Shown one piece after another: positions 1 through 8,789 of a stretch of 64,000 nucleotides of DNA. The DNA comes from a bacterium (GTDB lineage Bacteria; Cyanobacteriota; Vampirovibrionia; Obscuribacterales; Obscuribacteraceae). The translations under genes and the position numbers were made by a program. The notes beneath the pieces were generated by a model. It was not told the DNA's origin. It worked only from the letters and a program-made list of their open reading frames with translations, and did not search any database. The stretch is taken from the NCBI GenBank assembly GCA_016124935.1, contig WGMS01000008.1:158612-222611 (forward strand). The letters run 5' to 3'. Numbering within the stretch: the first letter of the stretch is position 1; each line of letters starts with the position of its first letter.

Positions 1-368
1 CTCGTAAGGGTTTCTTTTGTCATTTTCTTTTTCAGACATAAGTATAGGTCTTTATTCAACGTGGTACATGTATGTTAACGAGTTGAATATTCCATTTTTA
101 CGCTCTAGGAGGTGTTTTTTACTTTCTGATTTACAGCCGACCTTGCGGACCGTACTAGTCGGCTAATAATCATGTACACTGGAGAGTAGGCGATAGGCTC
201 TGATATTGTTTTCAGATGGGGGAAAACAATATTAGGAAAAGGGGCATCTGACCGGCTTTCAAATTTATAAAACACTGGTAAAGTGGTTAATGATTTCGGG
301 TCCTTCTCCAAATGGACTTGATTTCTCCTGAGAAGACACAGAATAAAGAGGATCAATAGTAAAGCGAT
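1..368. other. Gene-poor leading stretch
   Basis: AT-rich sequence before the first convincing gene. A minus-strand open frame at 105-356 has no recognisable domain, no good ribosome binding site and a composition unlike the neighbouring genes, so I do not call it. A weak -35-like TTGATT at 318-323 with AATAAA near 342-347 could serve the sigma factor gene. The window edge may cut a regulatory region. Confidence 0.4.
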
Positions 369-374
369 TTGAAT

Positions 375-950
375 ATGGCGCTCTTACCTTCCCGAACCAA
401 CTTTCATATTTCCGCGGCATCCGTTCTGAACGACATCAAGAAGGGCGGGCTAGAAAAGCGGAATGAATTTATCTGGTTGCATCAGGAACGAGTCTATGCA
501 ATCGCCTTGATTGCCACTGACAATCCCGACCATGCTCAGGAGCTGACAGTGAACGCGTTCAAAAATGCCTTCTCTTCTCTGGAAACCAAATTACCTAAAA
601 AAGACAGTGACCTGACCATCTGGGAATGGCTGTCCGATTTCATAGTCGACGCGTGCGCCGAATACCATGCACAGAATTCGGGCCCCGCAGACGACGATCC
701 CGCTATCGATCCGGGCGCTGACGGTTCAGCGAACATGGACTGGGAAACCACCGTTCTGTTAGGAGTTCAGAGAATTAAAAGATGCCTCGGCAATCTGCCT
801 GAGGACCAGCAAAAGGTTTTCTATCTCAGGCACCACTTAGACCTCAACTACGCGCAAATCTCTACCGTACTGAATCAATCCGTCGAAATGACGATGGCGG
901 CATTATTCAGAGCCAGAGTGCAGATCGTAAAGTGCTTGGGTCGAGGATAA
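375..950 (+). CDS. RNA polymerase sigma factor, ECF-type (sigma-70 family)
   Basis: About 191 residues. The N-terminal half carries a region 2-like helix set (ERVYAIALIATDNPDHAQEL, about residues 38-60). The C-terminal part is a clear sigma region 4: LGNLPEDQQKVFYLRHHLDL followed by the helix-turn-helix YAQISTVLNQS, near residues 140-180. Size and two-domain layout fit an ECF sigma factor, which directs RNA polymerase to a small regulon. A TTG six bases upstream (369) is an alternative start; no strong Shine-Dalgarno is visible for either. The next gene begins 30 bases downstream on the same strand and has an anti-sigma-like N terminus, so the two probably form a sigma/regulator pair. The signal it answers to is unknown. 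Confidence 0.85.
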   Translation: MALLPSRTNFHISAASVLNDIKKGGLEKRNEFIWLHQERVYAIALIATDNPDHAQELTVNAFKNAFSSLETKLPKKDSDLTIWEWLSDFIVDACAEYHAQNSGPADDDPAIDPGADGSANMDWETTVLLGVQRIKRCLGNLPEDQQKVFYLRHHLDLNYAQISTVLNQSVEMTMAALFRARVQIVKCLGRG

Positions 951-980
951 GTTGCCCAAAACTAAAAGAAAGCCGGAATA

Positions 981-3900
981 ATGACCATCATGAACGATAC
1001 CGAGTGTAGATACCTGATCCAGAGACGATTCGACGGTGATCTGGATCCCCATGAAGAACAATCCCTGGACGATTTCATCGATCGCTCAGAGTCATGCGCC
1101 AAGTTTGAGCACCAGCTCGACCAGATGATTCAGGGAGCAGAAGAGCTTTCTCTGCCGGAGGATTTCGCTCCGCCCAATCCGGAAGCTCTTGCAAAAGTTA
1201 TTCAACAACAGTTACCGCAACAGAAAGCGGGCTTCTTCTCCGCCATCGCAGCTATGTTTGGAGGAGGAGGCGGCGGCAGTGCCACCAGATCAAAAGGCAA
1301 AGGAAAGAAAGGCAAAAAGTCCGATCCTGATACAGCCTTTCCCCATCGATCTAAAAAGCCCCGGGGTCAAAAAGTGGAGATGGACCCGGATGACGCAGCC
1401 ATTTCTCAACGGCTGAAGTCTCTTCAGAAGTCAACCCAGCAAGAAGAATATATTGATTCCAGAGAAACACAGTCGACCACAAGTTCGCTCGGGCAGAAGC
1501 TCGGCTTCGAAGCCGGTCCGCTTATGCAGGAAGAATCGAGCCAATTGACCCTGGCAGAGTCTATTAAACGCAAGATAGCCGAATCCCAGGGATTGTCGAC
1601 CGATGAAAATCACGGACAAGATCCTTACGCACAGGAGCCCTACGCCCAACCTCTCGCCCATGAACCGGAAGCGCAAGAGCAATGGAGCAAGCCGATGCCC
1701 CTCCCCGGTCAAACACAACCGCCTCAGCCCGGTCAATCGGGTCAAGTCGACTCACCGGTAGGGGTCATGCAGACTCCGGCCCCGCCCCAGAGACAATCGG
1801 GTATACCCACCCCTCATCCAGGCTCTTCCATTGGTCTTGCCCCTCCAGGTCAGGAAGGTGCTTCACCGGACTCCTGGGATACCAGACCGCCCAAAGGCAG
1901 CAAACCTGGTTCCGAGGATCCCGACTGGGGTCCGCCCCCGGTTCACGGCACCTGGGACGAACCGCAGTCCACCGTAGCCTCCCAGTCGAGCGGAGCCTGG
2001 GGTCAGCAGTCCTCCACGGGTCCGGTGCAGGCTCAGCCTGGCTCCGGATGGGGAGCAGCGCCTTCCGCAGGTTCCTCGGCGAACCTGGGGGGAGGAACCT
2101 GGGGACAACCTGCTGCTAATCAAGCGGAACAATCCACCAGCCAGGGTCTACCTCAATCGACCGGCTCCTGGGGACAGCCGGCTGCTCAGTCCAACGACTC
2201 CAACTGGTCTAATCCTCAGCAGCAGACTGCCACCGAGAGCGCTAGCCCCAACACCAGTGGGTCCTGGGCGACACCGCCGTCAGGTAAGACCGACACAGGA
2301 TGGGGAGCGAGCGCAGCCTCGAGCACGGCTAGCGGAGCCTGGTCCACGCCTGTTAAATCAGGCGATTCCTGGGGCACCGCCGCCGCGCAGGCAACCAGCC
2401 CCGGAGCCGACGCCAGCGGCAGCTGGGCCAGCCAACAGACTCCATCGACCACCACTGCACAGACAGGCGATCAGGGCTGGTCGAGTGCACCTTCAACTTC
2501 CGACAGCGGCTGGGGAAGTCCTCAACAAACTCAACCCCCCGCACCGGAAGCTCAACCAGTAACAAATCAGGCAGCAGGAGGCTGGGGGACTACACAAACC
2601 CAGGCTCATCCAGAGAGCTCTACCGGTACCTGGGGACAACCGGCCGGATCTTCTTCTGGAGGCGGAGGCTGGGGTGTACCCGGGACGGCAGAACCGGCCC
2701 AGGCTCAACCTGCACCCGAGCCTAAACCAGAACTTGGTTCCGGAGGCGGCTGGGGAACGCCCCAAGCCCAGGCTAAGCCCGATACTTCCAGTTGGGGTGG
2801 CGCAGCGCCCCAGACCACAGGCGAAACAGCCTGGGGAGCAGCTCCTACCAGTGGAGACCCGCTAGCTGCAAAAGCAGGTAGTCCCGGTTTCGGCACAGGT
2901 CAGAACCAGTTGCAGAGTGGCTGGGGAACCGGTACCGGTAATGATGGCGGATCTGCCTGGGGTACTCCCGGTCAGACAGACTCTGGTACAGCGGCACAGC
3001 CAGCCACCGCTGGCGGTGGCTGGGGAGCAGCACCGGCAGGACCTCCCGCGACTAACCAGGGGGTCTGGGGCACCGCCGGAGACGCCGGGGCTGCCCAGAC
3101 GACAGACTCTGGTGGAGCCGGTGGCTGGAGCATGCCGACACCCGGTCAAGATGCGAGCGCCCAAGATCTTTCCGGAAGAAAATCTAGCTGGTCGATTCCT
3201 GCAGAGCAACTCGAAACCGGATCGTTCAAAGCCTGGGACGAAGGCGGCAACCCAGCGGACACACTTGGCGCCGGCGCTCCATCTGCGGAAGCCGGACGAT
3301 TCGATACACCGATTCAAGAGAGAGCTTCTTCACCCATGCAGGACGATCCCCAGAGTCACTGGGATGTTCCTATTCAAGAGAAGATGAAGCAGCAGGCTCC
3401 GGTCGCTCCTGCACAGCCCGAAGCGGCTCCCACCCCGGCAGCGTCCAACTGGGGCGCTGAGCCGGCCAAAGCATCTGGCCTGGGAGATTCGGCCCAGAGC
3501 CACTGGGATCTACCGATTCAAGAAAAAATCAAACAGACCGGTCACCCCCCGGAGGCAGCGCCCCAGGCACCGCCCAATCAACTGCCGGCGTTCGGCCAGG
3601 CACCTTCCCCGGCTCCGCCTGCGATCGCTCCAGCCCTGCCGGAACCGGTATCTAGTGCCGATGCAGCAGTGACTGGTGGTCAAAGCGGGTTGTTCGGGCA
3701 ACCCCTGGATGACCGGGCCATAGACCAGATTTTCAGCACCAACCTTGGCGTACCTGAGGACACCACCCCTGGTGCTGCAGCAGCTCCTCCATCTCCAGTC
3801 GTTGCCGAGGCACCGACGCCTGCCACTACTCCACCAGACCAGGGCGCATGGGGCAGTGCTCCTGCCACTACCGCTCCTGACCAGGGTGCCTGGGGCAACG

Positions 3901-5525
3901 CAGCCCCTGCCGCTCCCGCTCCTGACCAGGATGCCTGGGGAACTCCTGCTATCTCCGCACCGGACCAGGGGGCATGGGTCAGTGCTCCTGCCACTGCCGC
4001 TCCTGACCAGGGGGCATGGGGCAACGCAGCCCCTGCCGCTCCTGACCAGGGGGGATGGGGAGCCCCTGCCGCTCCCGCTCCTGACCAGGGTGCCTGGGGA
4101 GGTCCTGCCACTGCCGCTCCTGACCAGGGTGCCTGGGGAGCTCCTGCCGCTCCCTCTCCTGACCAGGGTGCCTGGGGCAACGCAGCCCCTGCCGCTCCCG
4201 CTCCTGACCAGGGTGCCTGGGGCAACGCAGCCCCTGCCGCTCCCGCTCCTGACCAGGGTGCCTGGGGCAGCGCAGCCCCTGCCGCTCCGTCGGCCCCTGC
4301 AGCCTGGGGGCAACCACCATCTCAGGACTTCGCACCGCCTGCAGGGATGATGCCACCGCAGACCCCTGTCGAAGCCAGTGCGCCTAAGATAAGCTCCCTG
4401 CCTGCGAAAAATGGGTCGGAGCTGGGCAGTGACGCAGCCAATCAAAGAACATCCGGGATATTCAATCTCGATGACAGGGCCGTCGACCAGATATTCGAAA
4501 AGATGGGAGTGCCCGAAAGTCCTCAATCCCAGCCTACAGCCGAAGTTGCGGCAATGCCGCCCCAACCTCAAGCACCTTCTTCTATGCCGGTTCAGGCTCC
4601 ACAGCCGGAGGTTCCTCAAATGGCTCCGGCTCAAGCGCCACCAGCCGCGCCCGTACCGGCAGCGGCAGGTGGCTTATTCCATATAAACGATTCGGATATG
4701 GACAAAATGTTCGACAAAGTGCTCGCCACTCCGGGAGCCGCGTCGGACGCCATGTCGGCCCCTGTTCAACAGACCGCTCCGGATCCGCAGATGAGCACTG
4801 GTGGTTGGGGAGCCCCCGGCGGTATGGCGATAGGTTCAAACACAATGCCCGCTCCTCCTGCCGCTATCATGCCCCCGGAGATGCCTATGGCTCCTCCTGC
4901 TCCACCCCTGCCCGCGGCGCCTGCCATGCCGGCACCACCTGCGGGGTTACCTCCTGTGCCGGCCCAGGCTCCTCCGGCCATGGCTCAGGCCATGCCCCAG
5001 ACACCTCCGCCGAAAGTCGAAGGTATCGGTAAGTTAGACGCCAGTGTCGACACCAATGATAGTGGCTCCGGTCGAATCGCCGCAATCGGTAAGTTCCTAC
5101 TGGACCAGAAGGATCTCGAGAAACTGGGCAAAATAACCGAAGCAGATCAAGGTGAGGTCAAAATGCGAATCCTCACCATGGAGGCTTCCGCAGACCTTCA
5201 ATCTTTATTGAAAGAGATCGGAGCCCAGGAAAAGGTTATTGGTTCAGTAATTGTCGGTCATGACGGTTTGCTTATCGCCAACACTATGCCGGAAGAGGTA
5301 GACGCTGAATCCATGGGGGTCTGGGCCCTCGGTGTCTATATGAACACTGAGCATGTCACCAAGAAAATGGGACATGATCGAGTGCACCAGGTGGTATCAC
5401 GAACACCGAGAGGCTACGTCGTCATTGCCGATTTCGGAGGAGGTCTGCTGGTCACCATCACCGATGGCACCGAAACCACAACTCTGATTCCGCTGATGCG
5501 CAAAATCACCGACCTGGTCAGCTAA
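981..5525 (+). CDS. Giant Trp-Gly-repeat disordered protein with anti-sigma-like N terminus and C-terminal Roadblock/LC7 domain
   Basis: 1,514 residues. Residues 1-65 (ECRYLIQRRFDGDLDPHEEQ, then SESCAKFEHQL) resemble the helical anti-sigma zinc-finger fold, but the HxxxCxxC zinc motif is degenerate. Residues about 95-130 are Gly- and Lys-rich. The next 1,200 residues are low-complexity Pro/Ala/Gly/Ser/Gln with about thirty WG dipeptides (types GAWGxP, GGWGxP), becoming a near-perfect DQGAWG array around 950-1110. Short ordered motifs recur: SHWDxPIQEK twice, LDDRAxDQIF twice plus the related INDSDMDKMF. The last 110 residues (IGSVIVGHDGLLIANTMPEE to the end) form a Roadblock/LC7 (MglB-like) domain, a fold that binds Ras-like GTPases. 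There is no signal peptide or membrane segment, so it is cytoplasmic. A second ATG lies 9 bases inside. Likely the regulator of the preceding sigma factor; this is inferred from position and N terminus. Confidence 0.8.
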   Translation: MTIMNDTECRYLIQRRFDGDLDPHEEQSLDDFIDRSESCAKFEHQLDQMIQGAEELSLPEDFAPPNPEALAKVIQQQLPQQKAGFFSAIAAMFGGGGGGSATRSKGKGKKGKKSDPDTAFPHRSKKPRGQKVEMDPDDAAISQRLKSLQKSTQQEEYIDSRETQSTTSSLGQKLGFEAGPLMQEESSQLTLAESIKRKIAESQGLSTDENHGQDPYAQEPYAQPLAHEPEAQEQWSKPMPLPGQTQPPQPGQSGQVDSPVGVMQTPAPPQRQSGIPTPHPGSSIGLAPPGQEGASPDSWDTRPPKGSKPGSEDPDWGPPPVHGTWDEPQSTVASQSSGAWGQQSSTGPVQAQPGSGWGAAPSAGSSANLGGGTWGQPAANQAEQSTSQGLPQSTGSWGQPAAQSNDSNWSNPQQQTATESASPNTSGSWATPPSGKTDTGWGASAASSTASGAWSTPVKSGDSWGTAAAQATSPGADASGSWASQQTPSTTTAQTGDQGWSSAPSTSDSGWGSPQQTQPPAPEAQPVTNQAAGGWGTTQTQAHPESSTGTWGQPAGSSSGGGGWGVPGTAEPAQAQPAPEPKPELGSGGGWGTPQAQAKPDTSSWGGAAPQTTGETAWGAAPTSGDPLAAKAGSPGFGTGQNQLQSGWGTGTGNDGGSAWGTPGQTDSGTAAQPATAGGGWGAAPAGPPATNQGVWGTAGDAGAAQTTDSGGAGGWSMPTPGQDASAQDLSGRKSSWSIPAEQLETGSFKAWDEGGNPADTLGAGAPSAEAGRFDTPIQERASSPMQDDPQSHWDVPIQEKMKQQAPVAPAQPEAAPTPAASNWGAEPAKASGLGDSAQSHWDLPIQEKIKQTGHPPEAAPQAPPNQLPAFGQAPSPAPPAIAPALPEPVSSADAAVTGGQSGLFGQPLDDRAIDQIFSTNLGVPEDTTPGAAAAPPSPVVAEAPTPATTPPDQGAWGSAPATTAPDQGAWGNAAPAAPAPDQDAWGTPAISAPDQGAWVSAPATAAPDQGAWGNAAPAAPDQGGWGAPAAPAPDQGAWGGPATAAPDQGAWGAPAAPSPDQGAWGNAAPAAPAPDQGAWGNAAPAAPAPDQGAWGSAAPAAPSAPAAWGQPPSQDFAPPAGMMPPQTPVEASAPKISSLPAKNGSELGSDAANQRTSGIFNLDDRAVDQIFEKMGVPESPQSQPTAEVAAMPPQPQAPSSMPVQAPQPEVPQMAPAQAPPAAPVPAAAGGLFHINDSDMDKMFDKVLATPGAASDAMSAPVQQTAPDPQMSTGGWGAPGGMAIGSNTMPAPPAAIMPPEMPMAPPAPPLPAAPAMPAPPAGLPPVPAQAPPAMAQAMPQTPPPKVEGIGKLDASVDTNDSGSGRIAAIGKFLLDQKDLEKLGKITEADQGEVKMRILTMEASADLQSLLKEIGAQEKVIGSVIVGHDGLLIANTMPEEVDAESMGVWALGVYMNTEHVTKKMGHDRVHQVVSRTPRGYVVIADFGGGLLVTITDGTETTTLIPLMRKITDLVS
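3830..4300 (+). repeat. In-frame tandem repeats encoding (P)DQGAWGxxAAPA units
   Basis: Near-identical units of about 36-48 bases, each containing cctgaccagggtgcctgggg or a close variant, run head to tail in frame inside the giant gene. Unit lengths are multiples of three, so expansion or contraction would keep the frame. Several neighbouring units are identical at DNA level, which points to recent slippage or recombination. Confidence 0.85.
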
Positions 5526-5547
5526 CCATCTGAAAAAAAACGCTGCT

Positions 5548-5576
5548 AGAAGACCTCGACAAAATCGAGGTCTTCT
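5548..5576. terminator. Bidirectional hairpin terminator between convergent genes
   Basis: A perfect 12-bp inverted repeat, 5548-5559 with 5565-5576, has a 5-base loop. It lies between the stop of the giant Roadblock gene and the stop of the minus-strand response regulator, whose stop codon overlaps the stem. Eight A residues at 5533-5540 give a U-run for minus-strand transcripts, a few bases past the stem. Confidence 0.75.
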
Positions 5577-5953
5577 CATTTGTTATGTTTAAAAGGTCTT
5601 CTCAAAAGCGCTTTTATTCTGGCGCTCAGCTCCCGCAGATCACAGGGCTTGGTTACATAATCGTCAGCACCGGCATCAAGACCGGCTTCTTTCTCCTGAA
5701 CAGTATCTTTACCTGTCAGAATCAAGACCGGTGTTTTCGACCCCCGGCTGCGCAAATCTTTCAACACTTCAAGACCGCCTATCTTCGGCAGGCCAAGGTC
5801 AAGAATAACCGCGTCGAAGTCATCTCTGCGTAATATATCTATGGCGGTCTGGCCATCATGGGCCTCCGCCAGAGAATAATCGAGAGAACCAAGATAGGCA
5901 GCGAGCATTTCTGCCACATCCAGGTCGTCTTCTACTATGAGCAACTTGGCCAT
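5576..5953 (-). CDS. Single-domain response regulator (receiver only)
   Basis: 125 residues forming a complete CheY/OmpR-type receiver: acidic pair D9/D10, phospho-acceptor D52 in VILDLGLP, T80 in LILTG and K102 in YVTKPCD. The protein ends in RRPFKHNK right after the receiver, so there is no DNA-binding or enzymatic output domain. It may act by protein contact or within a phosphorelay; no histidine kinase is adjacent. It starts 26 bases after the msrA stop on the same strand, so the two may be co-transcribed. Confidence 0.88.
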   Translation of the reverse strand: MAKLLIVEDDLDVAEMLAAYLGSLDYSLAEAHDGQTAIDILRRDDFDAVILDLGLPKIGGLEVLKDLRSRGSKTPVLILTGKDTVQEKEAGLDAGADDYVTKPCDLRELSARIKALLRRPFKHNK

Positions 5954-5979
5954 TCTATGGAATCAATCCGCCTTAAACT

Positions 5980-6450
5980 TCAGTTATGACACATATCCAC
6001 GCCCTTCTTCTCGAAGTAACGCTGATGATACTCTTCCGCCATCCAGAAGGTCGAAGCGGGTAGTACCTCTGTGACCACCGGGTCCTTGAATTCGCCGGAT
6101 TTATTCATCTCTGCTATCAGTTCTTTTGCCAGGCTCTCCTGCTCTGCACTATGAAAAAATATGGCGGAGCGATACTGCCGACCCACATCCGGACCCTGGC
6201 GATTGAGCTGGGTCGGGTCATGGCACCAGAAAAAGATATTGAGCAGCTCTTGAAATGAGAGCTTGGTCTCATCGAAGTCGACTTTTACCACCTCGGCGTG
6301 ACCGGTCTGATCCGTACAGACCTGTTCATACGTAGGGTTCTCGGTGCAGCCGCCGGCGTAACCGACTTTCGTGTCGATTACACCATCCACTTTGGAAAAC
6401 GCCGCTTCCACACCCCAGAAACAGCCGGCGGCAAAAGTCGCAGTTTGCAT
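5980..6450 (-). CDS. msrA: Peptide-methionine (S)-S-oxide reductase MsrA
   Basis: 156 residues, the usual MsrA length. It reduces methionine-S-sulfoxide in proteins, repairing oxidative damage. The catalytic motif GCFWG (Cys10) is at the N terminus; the conserved FFWCHDPTQLNRQGPDVG and GRQYRSAIFF blocks follow. The ATG at 6450 is chosen because AAGGTG lies upstream at normal spacing and the family begins here; the open frame continues 33 codons further up without similarity. No signal peptide, so cytoplasmic. It sits between dnaK and a receiver gene, all on the minus strand, in a stress-protein context. Confidence 0.95.
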   Translation of the reverse strand: MQTATFAAGCFWGVEAAFSKVDGVIDTKVGYAGGCTENPTYEQVCTDQTGHAEVVKVDFDETKLSFQELLNIFFWCHDPTQLNRQGPDVGRQYRSAIFFHSAEQESLAKELIAEMNKSGEFKDPVVTEVLPASTFWMAEEYHQRYFEKKGVDMCHN

Positions 6451-6535
6451 TGATTCACCTTGGGTCCTTCCATAGACCAGAGAATTTAGCAGATTTTCGC
6501 TTGCAAAGAAACCGTTCGGCAAAGGAATTAAAGAA

Positions 6536-6569
6536 GAAGGTCGAAGCACTTTTATGCACTTCGACCTTC
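6536..6569. terminator. Hairpin terminator after dnaK
   Basis: An 11-bp perfect inverted repeat, gaaggtcgaag (6536-6546) with cttcgaccttc (6559-6569), follows the dnaK stop on the minus strand and precedes msrA. The + strand side continues with ctttttc and the minus side with ttcttta, so it could end transcription in either direction and separate dnaK from msrA. Confidence 0.7.
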
Positions 6570-6614
6570 CTTTTTCTATTCGATTCGATTCAACTCAGAT
6601 TTCTGAGAATTGGA

Positions 6615-8510
6615 TCAGGACTCCACTTCAGCATCGATGATGTCATCATCCGAAGGAGAAGCTGAGGCGTTGGCGGCGGATGCTCCGCCGGCGGCGGCGC
6701 CTACCGGCTGCTTGTTCTGGATATCCTGCTGGATTTCCACAGTCAAGCCCCTGAGGTCATTCATCAGATTCTTGATTTCTTCTGCCGGTGCACCGGACTC
6801 CAACTTACTGCGGATATCCTTGATGATACCCTCGGCTTTCTCCTTGTGACCAGAGGACACGGCATCGCCTGCATCCTGGAGCTGACGCTCGAGCTGGTAG
6901 CACATGGAATCGGCTTCGTTCTTGAGATCAGCCCTCTCTTTGCGCTCCTTGTCTTCGGAGGCGTGGGATTGAGCTTCCTTGACCATGCGCTCGATGTCGG
7001 TGTCAGACAGGTTGGTGGATGCGGTAATGGTGATTTTCTGCTCTTTACCAGTGTTCTGATCCTTGGCGCTTACCGATAGAATTCCGTTGGCGTCGATATC
7101 AAAAGAGACTTCGATTCTCGGCATTCCTCGCGGTGCTGCCGCAATTCCGTCAAGACGGAAGTTGCCGAGCAACTTATTGTCTCTAGCCATCGCTCTTTCG
7201 CCCTGGAAGACGTAGACATCTACTCCGGGCTGATTGTCCTCAGCGGTGGAAAAGGTCTCCGACTTGTGGCAGGGAATGGTTGTGTTCTTCTCCACCAGTT
7301 TGGTGAAGACACCACCCATGGTCTCAATACCGAGCGATAGTGGGGTAACATCGAGAAGCACCACTTCTTTGACTTCACCGGCAAGAACACCGGCTTGTAC
7401 GGCGGCGCCGACGGCAACCACCTCGTCGGGATTGACGCTCTGGTTCGGTTCCTTGCCACCGGTCAATTTCTTAACCAGCTCTTTGACCGCCGGAATTCTG
7501 GTGGAGCCGCCGACAAGAACAACATCCTTGATCTCGTTCAAGCTGAGACCGGAATCCTTGATGGCCTGCTCGACCGGACCACGACAACGCTCAACCAGAT
7601 CTCTGGTCAGATCGTCGAATTTGGCTCTCGAAAGCTTCATATCGAGATGTTTGGGTCCAGTCTCATTGGCGGTGACAAAGGGCAACGAGATCGTGGTTTC
7701 GGTTACGGAAGAGAGCTCGATCTTGGCTTTCTCCGCGGCTTCAGTCAACCGCTGCAGAGCCTGAGGATCTTTGCGGAGATCAATACCCTCGGCATTCTTG
7801 AACTCTTCGGCAAGCCAGTGCACCACTTTCTGATCGAAATCATCACCACCCAGATGAGTATCACCGGAAGTTGACTTCACTTCGAAGACACCATCGCCCA
7901 CTTCCAGGATGGAGACATCAAAGGTACCACCACCCAGGTCGAAGACAAGAATAGTTTCGTCGGTTTTCTTGTCGAGACCATAAGCAAGCGCAGCAGCTGT
8001 CGGCTCGTTTATAATCCGGAGCACTTCCAGTCCGGCAATGGTGCCGGCATTCTTGGTGGCTTGGCGCTGGGAGTCATTGAAGTAGGCCGGCACGGTTATA
8101 ACAGCGCTGGTCACAGGTTCGCCGAGATAGGTCTCGGCGTCTTCTTTGAGTTTGCGCAGCACCATGGCGGAGATCTCTTCCGGGGCGTAATCTTTGCCGC
8201 CGGCGGCAACTTTACAGCCGCCATCCGGTCCTTTGGAGACACGGTAAGATACGGCTTCTCGCTCGGAGTCTACTTCCTCATGTCTTCTTCCGATAAAACG
8301 CTTTATAGAATATACGGTGTTCTGGGGGTTGACCACTGCCTGACGGCGGGCCAACTGACCGACAAGGCGCTCACCATTCTTGGCGAATGCAACCACTGAT
8401 GGGGTAGTACGAGCGCCTTCCGCGTTGGCGATAACCGTCGGCTGTCCACCTTCCATAACGGCTACTACGGAGTTTGTAGTGCCAAGGTCAATTCCAACAG
8501 ATTTTCCCAT
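6615..8510 (-). CDS. dnaK: Molecular chaperone DnaK (Hsp70)
   Basis: 631 residues, standard DnaK size. It begins with [20 protein letters not shown], the phosphate-1 motif; [20 protein letters not shown] and [16 protein letters not shown] are the other nucleotide-binding signatures. The substrate-binding domain ([16 protein letters not shown]) and helical lid follow. The C terminus ends in [11 protein letters not shown], near the usual EEVD-like acidic tail. GAGGA lies about ten bases before the ATG. No grpE, dnaJ or hrcA is adjacent, so this is a stand-alone copy; whether it is the only DnaK cannot be told from this window. Confidence 0.97.
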   Translation of the reverse strand: MGKSVGIDLGTTNSVVAVMEGGQPTVIANAEGARTTPSVVAFAKNGERLVGQLARRQAVVNPQNTVYSIKRFIGRRHEEVDSEREAVSYRVSKGPDGGCKVAAGGKDYAPEEISAMVLRKLKEDAETYLGEPVTSAVITVPAYFNDSQRQATKNAGTIAGLEVLRIINEPTAAALAYGLDKKTDETILVFDLGGGTFDVSILEVGDGVFEVKSTSGDTHLGGDDFDQKVVHWLAEEFKNAEGIDLRKDPQALQRLTEAAEKAKIELSSVTETTISLPFVTANETGPKHLDMKLSRAKFDDLTRDLVERCRGPVEQAIKDSGLSLNEIKDVVLVGGSTRIPAVKELVKKLTGGKEPNQSVNPDEVVAVGAAVQAGVLAGEVKEVVLLDVTPLSLGIETMGGVFTKLVEKNTTIPCHKSETFSTAEDNQPGVDVYVFQGERAMARDNKLLGNFRLDGIAAAPRGMPRIEVSFDIDANGILSVSAKDQNTGKEQKITITASTNLSDTDIERMVKEAQSHASEDKERKERADLKNEADSMCYQLERQLQDAGDAVSSGHKEKAEGIIKDIRSKLESGAPAEEIKNLMNDLRGLTVEIQQDIQNKQPVGAAAGGASAANASASPSDDDIIDAEVES

Positions 8511-8539
8511 TATCTCTGGTCCTCGTGAAACAGTACTAA

Positions 8540-8564
8540 GTAAGAAGGCCTCTTACAGAAGAGG
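8540..8564 (-). promoter_or_regulatory. Two overlapping hairpins in the dnaK leader
   Basis: Upstream of dnaK, cctctt (8549-8554) pairs with aagagg (8559-8564), while gtaaga (8540-8545) pairs with tcttac (8551-8556). The stems share bases and exclude each other, so the leader RNA can hold two folds. A regulatory role is inferred. No CIRCE element is seen. Confidence 0.35.
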
Positions 8565-8789
8565 GTTTGAAAGCTGATCTCTCGGTGCGGAGGCAGTGAG
8601 CGGCATTTTCAACCGTTATCTCTCTAAACCCGAATCTGATTCCGAGAATCTAGCCCTGCTACTTCTCACTTTATTGAAAACGAGAGCATTATCCGAAAAA
8701 CGACATTTTTCCTTAATCATCTCTTGCCGGAATCCCTTAAATCTTGTCATACTTCCTGCAAATTAGCAGAATCGATACAAAGATAGACG

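Noticed and set aside
105..356. Minus-strand 83-codon frame
   Set aside because: No domain, no ribosome binding site, odd composition; probably chance in an AT-rich region.
3510..4634. Long minus-strand frame opposite the WG repeats
   Set aside because: A shadow of the repetitive coding frame; Arg/Gly/Cys-rich translation with no domain.
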